Positions 46,535 through 62,297 of a stretch of DNA of 64,000 bases are shown here, piece after piece. Numbering within the stretch: the stretch's first letter is position 1; each line of letters opens with the position of its first letter. Source of the DNA: Deinobacterium chartae (GTDB lineage Bacteria; Deinococcota; Deinococci; Deinococcales; Deinococcaceae); NCBI RefSeq assembly GCF_014202645.1, contig NZ_JACHHG010000001.1, positions 372,001 to 436,000 of the forward strand, in the 5' to 3' direction. The notes beneath the pieces are model-generated. The model saw nothing but the letters and a program-made list of their open reading frames with translations. It searched no databases and was not told the DNA's origin. A program made the translations under genes and the position numbers.

Positions 46535-47719
46535 CTATTTCGAGCCGGCGCGCCAGTTAAAGCCGAAGCCAAAGTGGCGGTCGGCGGGCTCGTGATTGGG
46601 AAAATAGCGCTCTTCCTTGGTGATCTCGATCCGGTCGCCCCGGTTCTCGATCAGGCAGATTGCGCAGAAGGTGTTGCGGGCGTCGGGATTGTTGAGCTGC
46701 ATGAAGATCTCGTTGCCGTCCGCGTCTTTGAGGGTCAGGCGTCCGTTCACCTGCGTGAAGTTGCCGGTCCCCTCGTAGATGAAGGCGAAGACCATCACCC
46801 GGCGGATCAGGTCCGGGCGGTACAGGTACAGGTTCTCGCCGTCAACCGCCACACCCGAACGGTCGTCCTTATCCAGGAAGATGTACGGGTAGTCACGCGA
46901 GCCGAAGTTGCGTCCCAGCGCCTGAATCACGCCCTTGTTGCCGTCTTGCAGCTCGAACATGCAGCCCAGGTCGAGGTCGGCCGATCCGCCGCCGCCCAGC
47001 CCGAAAAAGCCCCGCTTCTTGCCCTGGCCCTGGTCCCAGTTGAGGTTGACGTGGATCGGCTGGGTCCCGCCGCCCTTCTTGAGGCTCACGGCGCTCTTCT
47101 CGCCGCGCTTCTCGAGGGTGACCTTGCCCAGGTTGACCTTGGGGGCAGGGGGGGCTGCCGAAGCCGGGGCCGAAGCGGGGGCCGAAGCCGGGGCCGGCGG
47201 CGGATCGGTCACGGTTGCTCCGTAGTGCACCAGCAACTCGTGCAAGCCGCCCACGAAGCCCTGGGCGATGGCCGAGACCCGCCACACGTCCTTGCGGTAC
47301 ACCTCGAGGGCCATGATCGCGCGCTCGCGCGTAAAGTCGCGCCCGGAGAACTCGAAGCGGGCAAGCTCGCGACCCTGCGCCTCAAGGCCGACGCGCCCCC
47401 GCTCGAGGTCCGCGAACGAGGCCCCGTCGGTGGTGGCGACGATCACCAGGCGCTCGAGGAAGGCGGGAAGGCGCGCGAGGTCGATCTCGAAGCGCTGGGT
47501 GTAGCCGCCGCCCGCGCCGAGCTGGCGCAGGGCGCCCTCGGGGCTTTGCGGCTGGTTGTAGAACACGAAGTACCGGTCATCGGACAGCCGTTCGCGGCCG
47601 TCGAGGCCGAGCAGGCTGATATCGAAGCTTCCTCGCCCCACCAGCTCGACGCCCACGGTCAGGCGGGTGTCGGGGGTGAGGTCTCCCAGGCGCGCTTTCT
47701 GGCCGCGCACGAAGGTCAT
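46535..47719 (-). CDS. TerD-TerA fusion protein
   Basis: This 394-aa protein joins two ter modules. Residues 1-155 form a TerD-like domain that lacks the Asp-rich GDGDDE calcium loop. A Pro/Ala linker of direct repeats (PASAPASAPASAA) follows near 160-178. Residues about 205-394 match TerA: IHVNLNWDQ, GGSADLDLGCMFEL, YIFLDKDDRSG and FAFIYEG. The usual operons encode TerA separately. The ATG at 47719 has GGGAGGC about 10 nt upstream; an in-frame TTG at 47725 is an alternative start. A TATAAA box lies upstream at 47780-47785. It is the first gene of the terDA-terD-terC operon. Confidence 0.88.
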   Translation of the reverse strand: MTFVRGQKARLGDLTPDTRLTVGVELVGRGSFDISLLGLDGRERLSDDRYFVFYNQPQSPEGALRQLGAGGGYTQRFEIDLARLPAFLERLVIVATTDGASFADLERGRVGLEAQGRELARFEFSGRDFTRERAIMALEVYRKDVWRVSAIAQGFVGGLHELLVHYGATVTDPPPAPASAPASAPASAAPPAPKVNLGKVTLEKRGEKSAVSLKKGGGTQPIHVNLNWDQGQGKKRGFFGLGGGGSADLDLGCMFELQDGNKGVIQALGRNFGSRDYPYIFLDKDDRSGVAVDGENLYLYRPDLIRRVMVFAFIYEGTGNFTQVNGRLTLKDADGNEIFMQLNNPDARNTFCAICLIENRGDRIEITKEERYFPNHEPADRHFGFGFNWRAGSK

Positions 47720-48091
47720 GCTCAAGCTGCCTCCCTTCCGGTTTGGTCGGCCGGAACCGTGTTGTGTGCGGGTGAAACGTTTATATCACGGGCACCGGGG
47801 TCTCCCCCGGGCAAATCCTTTTTCGGTAAGCCTAAATTTCGGCTTCCAGACGCATTTGCACATGGTCCCGTTCCAAACACGCCACACCTTACGACACTTA
47901 CGCCATCTGCGCCTCAGTCGTTTCCATGATACGGCCACGTACCCGGCTCGCATCCGCCGCCCCGACAGGCGCCGCCCGGGGAACACCCGGACGACCGGCC
48001 CACGGGCCAGACCGTAAACAGCACGGGGCCCCGGGCCAGTAAAAGGGAGAGGCTCCCAAAGCAGCCTCTCCCCTCCCCAGACGGGCAGCGT
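47720..48091. other. Intergenic region between the nuo operon end and the ter operon
   Basis: This 372-bp stretch contains the ter operon promoter region (TATAAA on the minus strand, 47780-47785), the terminator of the nuo operon at the right, and a less G+C-rich middle (47820-47940). Short near-repeats of TTACG/CACGCC occur around 47880-47912. No gene is supported. Confidence 0.5.
48041..48072 (-). terminator. Terminator of the nuo operon
   Basis: On the minus strand a perfect 10-bp stem (48063-48072 with 48045-48054) with an 8-nt loop is followed by TTTT (48044-48041), 20 bp after the nuoN stop. Confidence 0.75.
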
Positions 48092-49555
48092 CTAACGCAG
48101 GGCCTGCAGCAGGCTGCCTCCTTGCAACAGGCCGTACACCAGTTGCGGCAGCACACCCAGCAGCAGCGTTCCCACCGCACCGATCACGGCGGTAGCCACA
48201 CTGTACGGCTGGATCCGGCGCGGCGGCAGGTGGTCGATCACGCTGTCTTCCTGCGGGCGCGAGAACATCAGCACGGCGGGACGCAGGTAGAAGGCCAGCG
48301 CGATCATCGAGGTGATCACCGCGAGCAGGGTGATGCCCACAAAGCCACTCTGGTAGGCGGCGGCGAACACCACGTACTTGCCCACGAAGCCCGCCATGGG
48401 CGGCAGGCCGCCCAGCGAGGCCAGCACCAGAGCCAGCGCGATCGCCAGACCCGGGCGGCGGTAGTACAGGCCGCGCAGTTCCTCGAGGCTGACCCCGAGG
48501 TCGTCGCGCTGGATCGCCGCGACGACCGCGAAGGCGGCGGCGTTCATCAGGGTGTAGGAGAGCAGGTAGTAGATCAGGGCCGGGCCGCCGAGTTGCGGTT
48601 CGGCCAGCACGCCGAGCATCAGGAAACCCGAGTGCGCGATGGCCGAGTAGGCCAGCATGCGCTTGAGTTCGGACTGGCGCAGGGCGGTCAGATTACCGAC
48701 GATCACGGTCAGACCGATCAGGACCTGCGCGGGAATCAGCCAGCCGTCCAGGTCCGGCAGGGCCTGCTGGAACACCCGCAGCAGCCCGGCGAAGGCCGCA
48801 GTCTTGATCACGATGCTCATAAAGAGCGTGACCACCGTGGGCGAACCGGCGTACACGTCGGGCGTCCACTGGTGAAACGGCGCCAGGGCGACCTTGAAGG
48901 CGAATCCTGCCAGCAGCAGCAGCGCACCCAGGACCAGCAGCGGTTCGTTGGCAAAACCCTGAGCACTTACGGCCTGGGCGATGCCCACAAAGTCGAAGTG
49001 CCCGGTTGCGCCGAAGACCAGCGCGATCCCGTAGATCAAGATCGCCGAGCCGACCGAGCCGAGCAGGAAGTACTTCATGCCCGCTTCTTCGGCGCGGCGG
49101 CTGTCTTGGAAGGTCGCCAGGATGTACGAGGCCAGGCTCATCACCTCGAGGCCGATCAACAAGACCACCAGGTCACCGGCAAAGGCGATCAGCAGGGTGC
49201 CGGTGACCGCGAACAGCAAGATCGCGTCGAACTCCGGAAAGGACAGCTTGGCGCGCACGGCATTGTCCAGGCTGGCCAGCGTCGCCAGCAGCGCACCGAT
49301 CAATATCACCCCCGCAAAGGCCAGCGCGAAGTTGTCCGCACGGAAAGCGCCGTCGAAGCTGGTGAGGTTGCGGTCCCACAAACCAACGAGGCTCGCCAGC
49401 GCGATCACCAAGAAAGCGCTGCCGACCAGTGCCACGTTGCGCCTCGAGGTGTAAAAACCGAGCAGCGTGGCAATGACCGCGCCCAGCAGCACGGAGATGA
49501 CCGGCAGCAGCGGGACAAAGTTGACGTCGGGAAAGTTCAGCGCGGCGGGCGTCAT
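48092..49555 (-). CDS. nuoN: NADH-quinone oxidoreductase subunit N
   Basis: This 487-aa antiporter-like membrane subunit of complex I has about 14 helices and is one of the three proton-pumping modules with NuoL and NuoM. The core shows LLIGLEVMSLASYIL near residue 130 with the helix-5 Glu, FKVALAPFHQWTPDVYAGSP near 235 with the conserved Lys and His, and the later SELKRMLAYSAIAHSGF block. The length is normal. Start ATG 49555 overlaps the nuoM stop (ATGA). It is the last gene of the operon, followed by a terminator with a T-run. Confidence 0.95.
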   Translation of the reverse strand: MTPAALNFPDVNFVPLLPVISVLLGAVIATLLGFYTSRRNVALVGSAFLVIALASLVGLWDRNLTSFDGAFRADNFALAFAGVILIGALLATLASLDNAVRAKLSFPEFDAILLFAVTGTLLIAFAGDLVVLLIGLEVMSLASYILATFQDSRRAEEAGMKYFLLGSVGSAILIYGIALVFGATGHFDFVGIAQAVSAQGFANEPLLVLGALLLLAGFAFKVALAPFHQWTPDVYAGSPTVVTLFMSIVIKTAAFAGLLRVFQQALPDLDGWLIPAQVLIGLTVIVGNLTALRQSELKRMLAYSAIAHSGFLMLGVLAEPQLGGPALIYYLLSYTLMNAAAFAVVAAIQRDDLGVSLEELRGLYYRRPGLAIALALVLASLGGLPPMAGFVGKYVVFAAAYQSGFVGITLLAVITSMIALAFYLRPAVLMFSRPQEDSVIDHLPPRRIQPYSVATAVIGAVGTLLLGVLPQLVYGLLQGGSLLQALR

Positions 49556-50978
49556 GGGCGGCCTCCCAGCAGCTGTCCCAGGGCCTGGGCCCCGGGCTCG
49601 ATCAGGTTGAGGGCGGGGGCGCTGTACACGCCGAACAGCACGGTCAGGGCCACGGCGGGCAGCAAGATGGCCCACTCGAGGCGCGAGAGGTCCGAGAGCA
49701 GGGCCGCACCCTGCGGGCGTTCCTCCCAGTAGGTCCGCTGGTAGGCGGTCAGCGCGTAGGCGGCGGCGGCAATGATCGAGAGGCCCGCGAGGAAGCTCAG
49801 CCAGGGACTGACCTGGTACGCTCCCAGCAGGATCGAGAACTCGCCGATAAAGCCGGCCAGCCCGGGCACGCCGATGGTGGCAAACCACAGGGTCATGGTG
49901 AGGCCCGAGAGCACCGGGGCGTCTTCCATCACCCCGCCGCGCCGCACCTCGAGGCTGCCGGTACGGGCATAGAGCATGCCGACCGCCAAAAACAGCACCC
50001 CGGTGTAAATTCCCTGGAAGGCCAGCAGGTACATGGCGCCGGTGGTGGCGATGGCGTTCAGGCTGAACATGCCCAGCGCCACCAGCCCCATGTGCGAGAG
50101 CCCGGCGTAGGCCAACACCCGCTTCCAGTGGTTCTGGTGAAAGGCAATCCAGGCGGCGTAAACGGCCGTGAAGGCGGCCAGGGCCATCAAGGGGATCTGC
50201 AAGTCGCGGGCGGCTTCCGGAAACAGCGGCAGCGCGAAGCGCAGCAGCCCGTAGCCGCCCACCTTGTACAGCGTGCCCATCACGTCCGGCACACCGCTGG
50301 GGTGGTTCTGCTCGTGAAAGTCGGGCAGCCAGGCGTGCAGCGGGAAGATCGGCAGCTTGACCGCGAAGGCGGCCACGAAGCCCAAAAACAGCCAGGGCTG
50401 CGCGATCGCCGGCACCCCGCGCCGCAAGATCTCCTCGAGGGCGAAGGTCTCGGCCCCCGAGGCGAGCCGCGTTCCGATGATCGCCAGCAGCATGAACAGC
50501 GAGCCGACGATGGTGTAGATGGCGAACTTGGTAAGGGCGTACGAGCGGCGCGGCCCGCCGTACATGGCCAGCATCAGCAGGGCGGGCAACAGGGTGCCCT
50601 CGAAGAACACGTAGAACAAGATAAGGTCGCGGGCGGCAAAAATGCCGATCAGTCCCGTTTCCATCGCCAGGACCAGCGCGAGCAGGGTGCCCGCGTTCTG
50701 AACGCGCCAGCCGGCGTACAGCAGCGCCAACAGGGTCATCAGGGCGGTGACCAGTGCCAGCAGGGTCGAGATGCCGTCCAGGCCCACGCTGTAGGTGATC
50801 CCCAGCGCCGGAACCCAGGGAAGCGTGGTCGTTGCCAGCGGTCCGCCCGCCCAGATCAACACGCCCAGCAGCAGCGTCAGCGCCGCGCCCAGCACGGCGA
50901 CCGCACGCTTGGCAGCCAGCGAGGGCAGCAGAGCGGCGAGCGCGGCGGCGAGCAGCGGCAAGAAGATGAACAGGTGAA

Positions 50979-50982
<4 letters not shown>
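49552..50982 (-). CDS. nuoM: NADH-quinone oxidoreductase subunit M
   Basis: This 476-aa proton-pumping membrane subunit shows the helix-5 Glu within FYVFFEGTLLPALL near residue 125, FAVKLPIFPLHAWLPDFHEQ near 210 with the conserved Lys/His, and the KRVLAYAGLSHMGLV block near 280. The GTG start at 50982 overlaps the nuoL stop (GTGA), and the stop overlaps nuoN, so all three pumping subunits are co-translated. There is nothing unusual in length. Confidence 0.95.
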
Positions 50983-52841
<1,859 letters not shown>

Positions 52842-52845
52842 GGTC

Positions 52846-53157
52846 TTACCCCCTCAGCTCGGCAAGGCCGTCCACGTTGGTGGACGCCCGCTTGCGGAAG
52901 ATCGTGACGATGATGGCGAGCCCCACCGCCACCTCGGCGGCGGCCAGGGTCATGACGATGAACACCGCCGACTGCGCGATCAGGTCGCCCCAGGCGCGCG
53001 CAAAGGCCACCAGCGCCAGGTTGGCGGCGTTGAGCATCAGTTCGACCGACAGAAACACCAGCACGGCGGTGCGGCGAATCAGGACGCCCACCAGCCCCAG
53101 CGCAAACAAGATGGCCGAGAGAATCACGTAGTACTCGGTGTTGACGCCCTCGAGCAT
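52846..53157 (-). CDS. nuoK: NADH-quinone oxidoreductase subunit K
   Basis: This 103-aa membrane subunit has three helices. The two membrane-buried Glu residues needed for proton transfer are visible in [16 protein letters not shown] near residue 37 and in [13 protein letters not shown] near 73. The length is standard. The ATG at 53157 overlaps the nuoJ stop (TGATG); a GTG one codon upstream is also possible. Confidence 0.94.
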   Translation of the reverse strand: MLEGVNTEYYVILSAILFALGLVGVLIRRTAVLVFLSVELMLNAANLALVAFARAWGDLIAQSAVFIVMTLAAAEVAVGLAIIVTIFRKRASTNVDGLAELRG

Positions 53158-53735
53158 CACAAGCTCACCTCCCCGCCGCGCTCGGGTGCGGAACTTCCCG
53201 CACCCACCGACTGCTCCTCGAGGACCGGATCGTCTTGCACCTGCGGGCGGCGGATCAGCGCCACCGATCCGACCACCGCGACCAGCAGCAGGATGGATAC
53301 CGCCTCGAAGGGCAGCAGAAAACGGGTGAACAGCACCTCGCCCACCGGGCCCGGCGCGCCGCCGCGCAGCGCTGCCTCGGCCGCCTCGAGGGGTCTGGGG
53401 GCCCGGAAGGTGGATACGATCAGCACCAGAGCGCCCGAGAGCACGGCCGCCGCGCCGCCCGCCCACTCGCCGACGTGCGGGATGGGGTTGGGGTCCGAGA
53501 CCGGGCGGGCCGCGTCGAGCAGCATGATCACGAACAAGAAGAGCACCATGATCGCCCCGGCGTACACCACCACCTGCACGGCGGCCAGGAAGTGCGCGTC
53601 TAAGGTGACGTACAAGATTGCCAGCGAGAGCAGGGTGCCCACCAGGCCCAGGGCGGCGTGCACCGCGTTGGAGGCCAAGATGGTGACCAGCCCGCCCGTG
53701 ACCACCACCAGGGCCAGCAGGATGAACAGCATCAT
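53157..53735 (-). CDS. nuoJ: NADH-quinone oxidoreductase subunit J
   Basis: This 192-aa membrane subunit has five helices. [21 protein letters not shown] near residue 55 (in overlapping pieces) is the conserved helix 3 with the pi-bulge Tyr that couples quinone reduction to pumping. After the fifth helix there is a roughly 30-residue charged tail, which is variable in the family. The ATG at 53735 overlaps the nuoI stop (ATGA). Confidence 0.93.
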   Translation of the reverse strand: MMLFILLALVVVTGGLVTILASNAVHAALGLVGTLLSLAILYVTLDAHFLAAVQVVVYAGAIMVLFLFVIMLLDAARPVSDPNPIPHVGEWAGGAAAVLSGALVLIVSTFRAPRPLEAAEAALRGGAPGPVGEVLFTRFLLPFEAVSILLLVAVVGSVALIRRPQVQDDPVLEEQSVGAGSSAPERGGEVSL

Positions 53736-54263
53736 GGGTACTTCACCCCCTCGAGTTCGGGCCGTGGGGTCACCTCGAAACCGAGCCGTACGGGCTTGCC
53801 GCTCAGCCCCGCCTCGCGGCGCTGCGGGCGGCTGCCGTACACGCCGACCAGCATGTCCTCCTTGCGGTACACGAAGTCGCGGTAGCGGTAGTCGGCCATC
53901 TCGAACTCGTTGCCGAGCACCACCGCGCCGGTCGGGCAGGCTTCCTCGCACAGGCCGCAGAAGATGCAGCGCAGCATGTTGATCTCGTACACCTTGGCGT
54001 AGCGCTCGCCGGGCGACACCGGATGGGCGGGGTCGTTCTCGGCGGCTTCCACGTAGATGGCGTAGGCCGGGCAGACGGCGGCGCACAGCGAGCAGCCGAT
54101 GCACTTCTCGAGGCCGCTGCCGGGGTGGCGGGCCAGGATGTGGCGCCCACGAAAGCGCGGCTTGAGCTGCGCGCGCGCTTCGGGATAGGCCACGGTTACC
54201 GGCTTGGAGAACAGCTTGCCGAGGGTGAGGCCCATGCCCTTGGCGATTTCCAGAACTCCCACG

Positions 54264-54271
<8 letters not shown>
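53732..54271 (-). CDS. nuoI: NADH-quinone oxidoreductase subunit I
   Basis: This 179-aa subunit carries two 4Fe-4S clusters (N6a and N6b) that pass electrons towards NuoB. The cysteine motifs are [15 protein letters not shown] near residue 57 and [15 protein letters not shown] near 101. The GTG start at 54271 lies 8 nt inside the end of nuoH. The N-terminal helix that anchors it to the membrane arm is present. Confidence 0.95.
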
Positions 54272-55381
<1,110 letters not shown>

Positions 55382-55382
<1 letters not shown>

Positions 55383-57601
55383 CAGTCGGCTCCTCCCAGG
55401 GGCGCGCCGTCAGCGGGAGACTGCGGGGTGCTGAGCGGCGCGGGGACCTCCTCGAGGCGCGGCTCCTCGCCGGTCACGAAGCGCCGGATACGCGCGGCGC
55501 GCAGCATCTCCTCTTTCCACATCGAGACCTTCGGGCGCTGCGCCCGGCCCGAGCGGGCGTTGAAGGGCGTACCCAGCGGGTGGATGACGCCGCTGTCCGG
55601 CAGGGCCTCGAGGTCCAGACCGAAGCGCTGCTGCAGGGCGCGGCGCGCCGAGCGCAGCCCGCGGATCTCGGGTTTGACCCCGAGGGCCTCGGCCAGGGCC
55701 GAGAGCGCGGTGATCAAGTCGGCGCTCTCCCCCGCGTCGATCGCGCTCTGACGCAGCGGCAGCAGGCGCCCCTCGAGGTTCACGGTGGTGCCGCGCTTCT
55801 CGTAGTTGCTCAGCGCGGGCAGCACCACGTCGGCGCGGCGCGCGGCCTCGGTCAGGTGCGTGTCGTGAACGACCAAGAAGCCCTCGAATTCGGCGGGCAC
55901 GCTGGGAATGCGCGAGACGAAGGCGGCTTCCAGGGTGTGCATGTGGCTGAAGATCGCCCCGCCCGACTGCGGCACCAGCTTCAGGTGCGCCAGGCCGTAA
56001 CCGTTCGCCCCGGCGGGGATTGCGAGCAGCTTGGCCCCGACTTTGGCCGCAATGTCCGCGATCACGTCCATGAACAGCTGACCGCCCTGCGCGAGCGCGT
56101 CTGCGCCGATGATGATCACCGGACGCCGGGCTTTTTGCAGCAGTTCGGCTGCGGCGCACACCTCGGCGCTGGCCAGGGCGTTTCCACCCGAAACCAGCGC
56201 CGAGAGCCCCTCGAGGACCTGCTGGCTCGGCTCGAAGCCGCGGATGGCCGCGTGCCGGGCAAGCCGGGTCTCACGCGGGTAGAACACCGCGAGTCGGCTG
56301 CGGTCGCGCGGTTGGCGCTCGACCAGCCGCAGGTCCGCGATGGCGGTTCCGTGCGCGAAGGCCGGGGGTAAAATGCCGCCTCTGAGCATCTCCTGGATGC
56401 GCAGGTCCAGCACCGGGGCTTCCTCGCTGACGTCCGCGCCGATCACCACCACCGCGTCGGCCTGCGCGACCTCGCTGAGGGTGGGGCGCGTAGCCGTGAC
56501 CGAGACGCCGTAGCGCGGCGAGTGATCCACCGAATCGGTGCCGAGCAGACCCGCGAGGCTCTCGAGGGCGATGCCCTCCTCGAGGGTGGCGTCGGCCGAG
56601 GTGTACAGCCCGAGCTGCGCCGGGTCGCGTCCCTCGAGTCCCGCGCGCATGGCGGCGATGACCTGTTCCCAACTGGCGGGCCGCAATTCGCCGCCGGTGC
56701 GCACCAGCGGGGCACTCAGGCGGCCTTCTTCGATCCACTCGTGCCCGAAGCGCCCGGCGTCGCACAGCCAGGTCTCGTTCACCTCGCGGTTCTCGCGGCC
56801 CACGATGCGCTCGAGGCGGCCGTTGCGGGCGTCGGCGGTGATCGAGCAGCCCACCGGGCAGGCGGTGCAGGTGGTGGGGGTGTGGTCGTACTCCCAGTTG
56901 CGGCCCCGGAAGCGCGCGACGTTGTCGAGCAGCGCGCCGACCGGGCAGATGTCGGTGATGTTGCCCGAGAAGTTCGAGGGCAGGCCGTCCTCGAGGGAGT
57001 CGATGAAGGTGTGTCCGCCGCGCTCGATGAAGTCGAGCACCTCCTCGCCGGGAATCTCCTCGAAGTAGCGCACGCAGCGCTTGCAGTGGATGCAGCGCTC
57101 CTGGTCGAGGATCACGAACTCGGACAGCTCGTAGTGCTTCTCGGCGTGGCGGCGGTCAAACGGGTAGCGCGCCTGGCCGTAGCCGTACTCGAAAGCGCGG
57201 TCTTGCAGTTCGCAGGCCCCGCCCTTGTCGCAGGTGGGGCAGTCCAGCGGGTGATTGAGCAGGGTGAACTCCATCATGCCCGCCTGGGCTTTTTTGACCG
57301 CGGCGTTCTGCGAGCGGATCACCATGCCGTCGCTGGCCATCAGCGTGCACGAGGCCATCGGTTTGGGGAACCAGAAGATCTTGACCTCTCCGCCCTCCTC
57401 GCGGATGAGTTCGCCGTCCGGTCCCTTGCGCGGGGTTCCGGCTTCGACCAGGCACATCCGGCAGGCCCCGATCGGCGAGAGGTACGGCTGCGAGCAGAAG
57501 TACGGGACGTCGTGTCCCGCCGCGAACACGGCGTCGATGGCACTGGTTCCCTTGGGAACCGTTACCTCGCGCCCGTCCACGATGACGTTGATGGTTTCCA
57601 T
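55382..57601 (-). CDS. nuoG: NADH-quinone oxidoreductase subunit G
   Basis: This 739-aa iron-sulfur subunit of the peripheral arm has, in order, a 2Fe-2S site with [15 protein letters not shown] near residue 36, a HxxxCxxC...C 4Fe-4S site ([16 protein letters not shown]) near 118, and a CIHCKRC 4Fe-4S site with a distal CPVG. There is also a fourth CTACPVGC...C site near 245 for the N7 cluster. N7 is found only in some bacterial enzymes, such as those of Thermus and E. coli, so it is a useful lineage marker. The molybdopterin-like C-terminal domain is kept without cofactor ligands. AGGAGGGGC precedes the ATG. Confidence 0.95.
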
Positions 57602-57611
57602 GCCCCTCCTC

Positions 57612-58942
<1,331 letters not shown>

Positions 58943-58946
<4 letters not shown>

Positions 58947-59551
58947 GGGGCCTCCGTGAGCGCGCTCAGGCTGCGCCAGCCGGCACCCACCGCCGCGCCG
59001 TCCGCGCGGGTCTGGCGGCCTTCTTGCACGAACACCGGCATGGGCGTGTCGTCGACCGGGTAGCGGTCCTCGCGCATGGCCGCCAGCATCTCCTCGAGGC
59101 GGCGACGGGTCATGCACTCGTGGTAGCCGTACCCGGCGTCGTTGACCTGCAGCACCGGAGCGGTACCGCACGAGCCCAGGCACTCGACTTTCTGCACCGA
59201 GAAGCGTCCGTCGGGGGTCACCTCGCCGGGGCCGACGCCCAGGCGCTCCACCAGCGCGTCCCACATCTCGTCGGACCCGGCCAGGGCGCACGAGAGCGTG
59301 CTGCACACCTGGATGTGGTACTTGCCGGTGGGCACGGTGTGGTAGGTGGAGTAAAAGCTCATCACCGACTTGACCTCGGTGGCGGTGATGCCGAGCAGGT
59401 CCGCGATCTCCTGGATGTGCGGCTCGGATACGTAACCAAAGTGGTTCTGGACCTCGCGCAGCAGCGGCATCAGGGCGCTGCGGCGGCCCCGCTCGGGGTA
59501 GCGCGCGAAGATGTCGCGCAGCAGGTCCGGCTTGTCCGCAAAGTAACTCAC
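58943..59551 (-). CDS. nuoE: NADH-quinone oxidoreductase subunit E
   Basis: This 202-aa thioredoxin-fold subunit carries the N1a 2Fe-2S cluster. The four ligands are in CSTLSC near residue 82 and CLGSCGTAP near 121. After the core there is an extension of about 35 residues rich in Pro, Gly and Ala, longer than in many bacteria. The GTG start at 59551 is preceded by AAGGAGGAAG, a strong ribosome site, which marks a re-initiation point in the operon after the 40-bp gap from nuoD. Confidence 0.94.
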
Positions 59552-59591
59552 GATGTTCTTCCTCCTTGCAGGCTGCTGCGAATGCGCGGGA

Positions 59592-60806
59592 TCATCGGTC
59601 CACGTCTCCCAGCACCGGGTCGAGCGTGGCGATCACCGTGATCAGGTCGGCGAACTGTCCGCCCGCCCCGGCCACCTCGAGGCCCTGCAGGTTCACAAAC
59701 GAGGGCGCGCGGATCTTGACGCGGTAGGGCATCGAGCCGCCGTCGGAAACGATGTAGTAGCCGACCTCGCCGCGCGCGCTCTCGACCGGCACGTACACCT
59801 CGCCCCGGGGCGGGTGGAAACCTTCGGTAACCAGCTTGAAGTGGTGAATGACCGCCTCCATCGAGGTCTCGAGTTCCTCGCGCGGCGGCAGGCTGATCTT
59901 GCGGTTGGGGTCGCGCACCGGAGTTCCGCGCAGGTTTTCCAGGCGTTCGACCGCCTGGCCGATGATGCGGGCCGACTGGCGCATCTCGTCGAGGCGGATG
60001 GTGAAGCGGTCGAGCGAGTCCCCGTTGTGGCGCAGCGGCACCTCAAAGTCGTAGGTCTCGTAGCCGCTGTAGGGGTTGGCCTTGCGGTGGTCGAGGTTCA
60101 CGCCGCAGGCCCGCAGGTTCGGCCCGGTCATGCCCAGGTCAAGGCACTGCTCGGCGGTCATGGCCCCGACGCCGCGCGCGCGGTCAAGAAAGATCGGGTT
60201 GGTGGCAAACAGCGTGGCGTACTCGTCGATGGCGGCGTCGATGCCGCCCAGGAAACGCCGTACCGAGGCCTCGAAGCCCTCGGGGGTGTCCCTGGAAAGG
60301 CCGCCCACCCGGAAGTAGCCCTGGTTCATGCGGTAGCCGCAAACCTCCTCGAACAGGTCCTGGATGGCCTCCTTCTCGCGGAAGGCGTAGAAGAACGGCG
60401 TCAGGGCCCCCAGATCGAGCAGGCCGGTACCGACGAACACCAGGTGGCTGTGGATGCGGCCCAGCTCGTGCAGCAGCACCCGCACGGTCTGGGCGCGCTC
60501 GGGCACCTCGGCGCCCAGCAGTTTCTCGACCGCCAGCACGTAGGCCAGCTCGTGCCCGAACGAGTGCAGGTAGTCGGTGCGCGGGGCGTAGGTGACGTTC
60601 TGCTGGTAGGTGCGGTTCTCCATGGTCTTCTCGAAACCGGTGTGCAGGTAACCGATGTGCGGAATGACCTTGGTGACGAACTCGCCGTCCATGTGTACCA
60701 CCAGGCGCAGCACACCGTGGGTCGAGGGGTGCTGCGGCCCGACGTTCAGGACCATCTCCTCGGTGTGCAGCAGGCTGGAGGTGTCGCCCTGCATCTCGAG
60801 GGTCAT
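59592..60806 (-). CDS. nuoD: NADH-quinone oxidoreductase subunit D
   Basis: This 404-aa 49-kDa-type subunit forms the quinone-binding site with Nuo[22 protein letters not shown] near residue 21 (read in two parts) holds the catalytic His. [14 protein letters not shown] near 110, [19 protein letters not shown] near 235 and the C-terminal DPVLGDVDR are standard. The ATG overlaps the nuoC stop (ATGA). The hydrogenase-type metal ligands are absent, as expected for complex I. Confidence 0.95.
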   Translation of the reverse strand: MTLEMQGDTSSLLHTEEMVLNVGPQHPSTHGVLRLVVHMDGEFVTKVIPHIGYLHTGFEKTMENRTYQQNVTYAPRTDYLHSFGHELAYVLAVEKLLGAEVPERAQTVRVLLHELGRIHSHLVFVGTGLLDLGALTPFFYAFREKEAIQDLFEEVCGYRMNQGYFRVGGLSRDTPEGFEASVRRFLGGIDAAIDEYATLFATNPIFLDRARGVGAMTAEQCLDLGMTGPNLRACGVNLDHRKANPYSGYETYDFEVPLRHNGDSLDRFTIRLDEMRQSARIIGQAVERLENLRGTPVRDPNRKISLPPREELETSMEAVIHHFKLVTEGFHPPRGEVYVPVESARGEVGYYIVSDGGSMPYRVKIRAPSFVNLQGLEVAGAGGQFADLITVIATLDPVLGDVDR

Positions 60807-61413
60807 GCTTTACCTCCGTTTTCGGGCCGTCCGGGCGTGGGCGGCAGGCTGGGCACCGAGGGCCGTCCGACCCGTTCGCCGCCGCGCCAGCCGGTCAGGC
60901 CGCGCTGACTTCCCTTGAGTCCGGCCCGAAACGCCGACGGATCGAGAAATCGCCCGTCGTTGAACAGCGTGGGGCTCTCGCCGATCGGGAAGTCCTTGCG
61001 CAGCGGGTGCCCCTCGAGGTCCTCGGGGGTGAGGATCTTGCGCAGGTCCGGGTGGCCGCCGAAGCGGATGCCCAGCAGGTCGAAGACCTCGCGTTCGGTG
61101 TAGTTGGCCGCGCGCCACACCGGGTACAGGCTGGGGACCTCCACGCCGTCGGCCACGTACAGCTTCAGAAACAGCCGCAGGTTGCGGTGCGGGTGATAGA
61201 GGTTGTAGACCACCGCGAAACGCTCCGGACGCGGTTCGACGTACTCGAGGTAGTCGATGCCGACCACGTCGAGCAGCATGAAGCCCTCGAGGCGCAGTTC
61301 GTGCGCGACTTCCTCGAGGCGCTCCAGCGGAACGAGGGCGGTGGGCTCGAGGCCGGGTTCGACCTCGAGCCCGATGCGCCGGACGATGCCCTGCACCTCG
61401 CTTGCGAGGACGT

Positions 61414-61426
<13 letters not shown>
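60803..61426 (-). CDS. nuoC: NADH-quinone oxidoreductase subunit C
   Basis: This 207-aa 30-kDa-type subunit has the conserved block [41 protein letters not shown] around residues 103-143 (seen in successive pieces), which contacts NuoD. A disordered tail of about 40 residues (Gly, Arg, Pro-rich, ending GRPENGGKA) follows, similar in kind to the long tail of the Thermus homologue. The ATG lies 13 nt inside the nuoB end. Confidence 0.93.
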
Positions 61427-61940
<514 letters not shown>

Positions 61941-61950
<10 letters not shown>

Positions 61951-62297
61951 TCCAGCACCCCCTTCTTGAGGATGTAGACGTAGCCGACCAGCACCAGCAG
62001 CACGAAGGTAAGAGCTTCCCAGAAGGCAAACGCGCCCAGCTTGCCGTAGGCGACGGCGAGCGGGTAGAAAAAGGCCACCTCGATGTCGAAGACGATAAAC
62101 AGCATCGCCACCAGGTAGAAATGCACCGGGAAGCGCTCGCGCGCGGTACCGGTCGGATCGTTGCCGGACTCGTAGGGCATCAGCTTGGTGCGCGTGCCTT
62201 TCTTGGGCCCCAGCAGGGCACTGACGATCAGGGCAAGTGCTCCAATGCCGCCCGCGACCAGCAGCATGATCAGGACGTTGGCGTACTCGATACCCAC
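61941..62297 (-). CDS. nuoA: NADH-quinone oxidoreductase subunit A
   Basis: This 118-aa membrane subunit has three helices. [25 protein letters not shown] around residues 45-70 (read in parts) contains the Cys-replacing Ser loop near the quinone cavity. The length is normal for a GTG start at 62297, preceded by AAGAAAGAGG. An adjacent GTG one codon upstream and longer frames up to 62684 are less likely, because the added part has no membrane or family character. It is the first gene of the nuoA-N operon; its leader contains a terminator-like hairpin. Confidence 0.9.

Noticed and set aside
47155-47205. Repeated AAGCCGGGGCCG units
   Set aside because: They encode the Pro/Ala/Ser linker of the TerD-TerA fusion. 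There is no sign of a mobile or CRISPR repeat.
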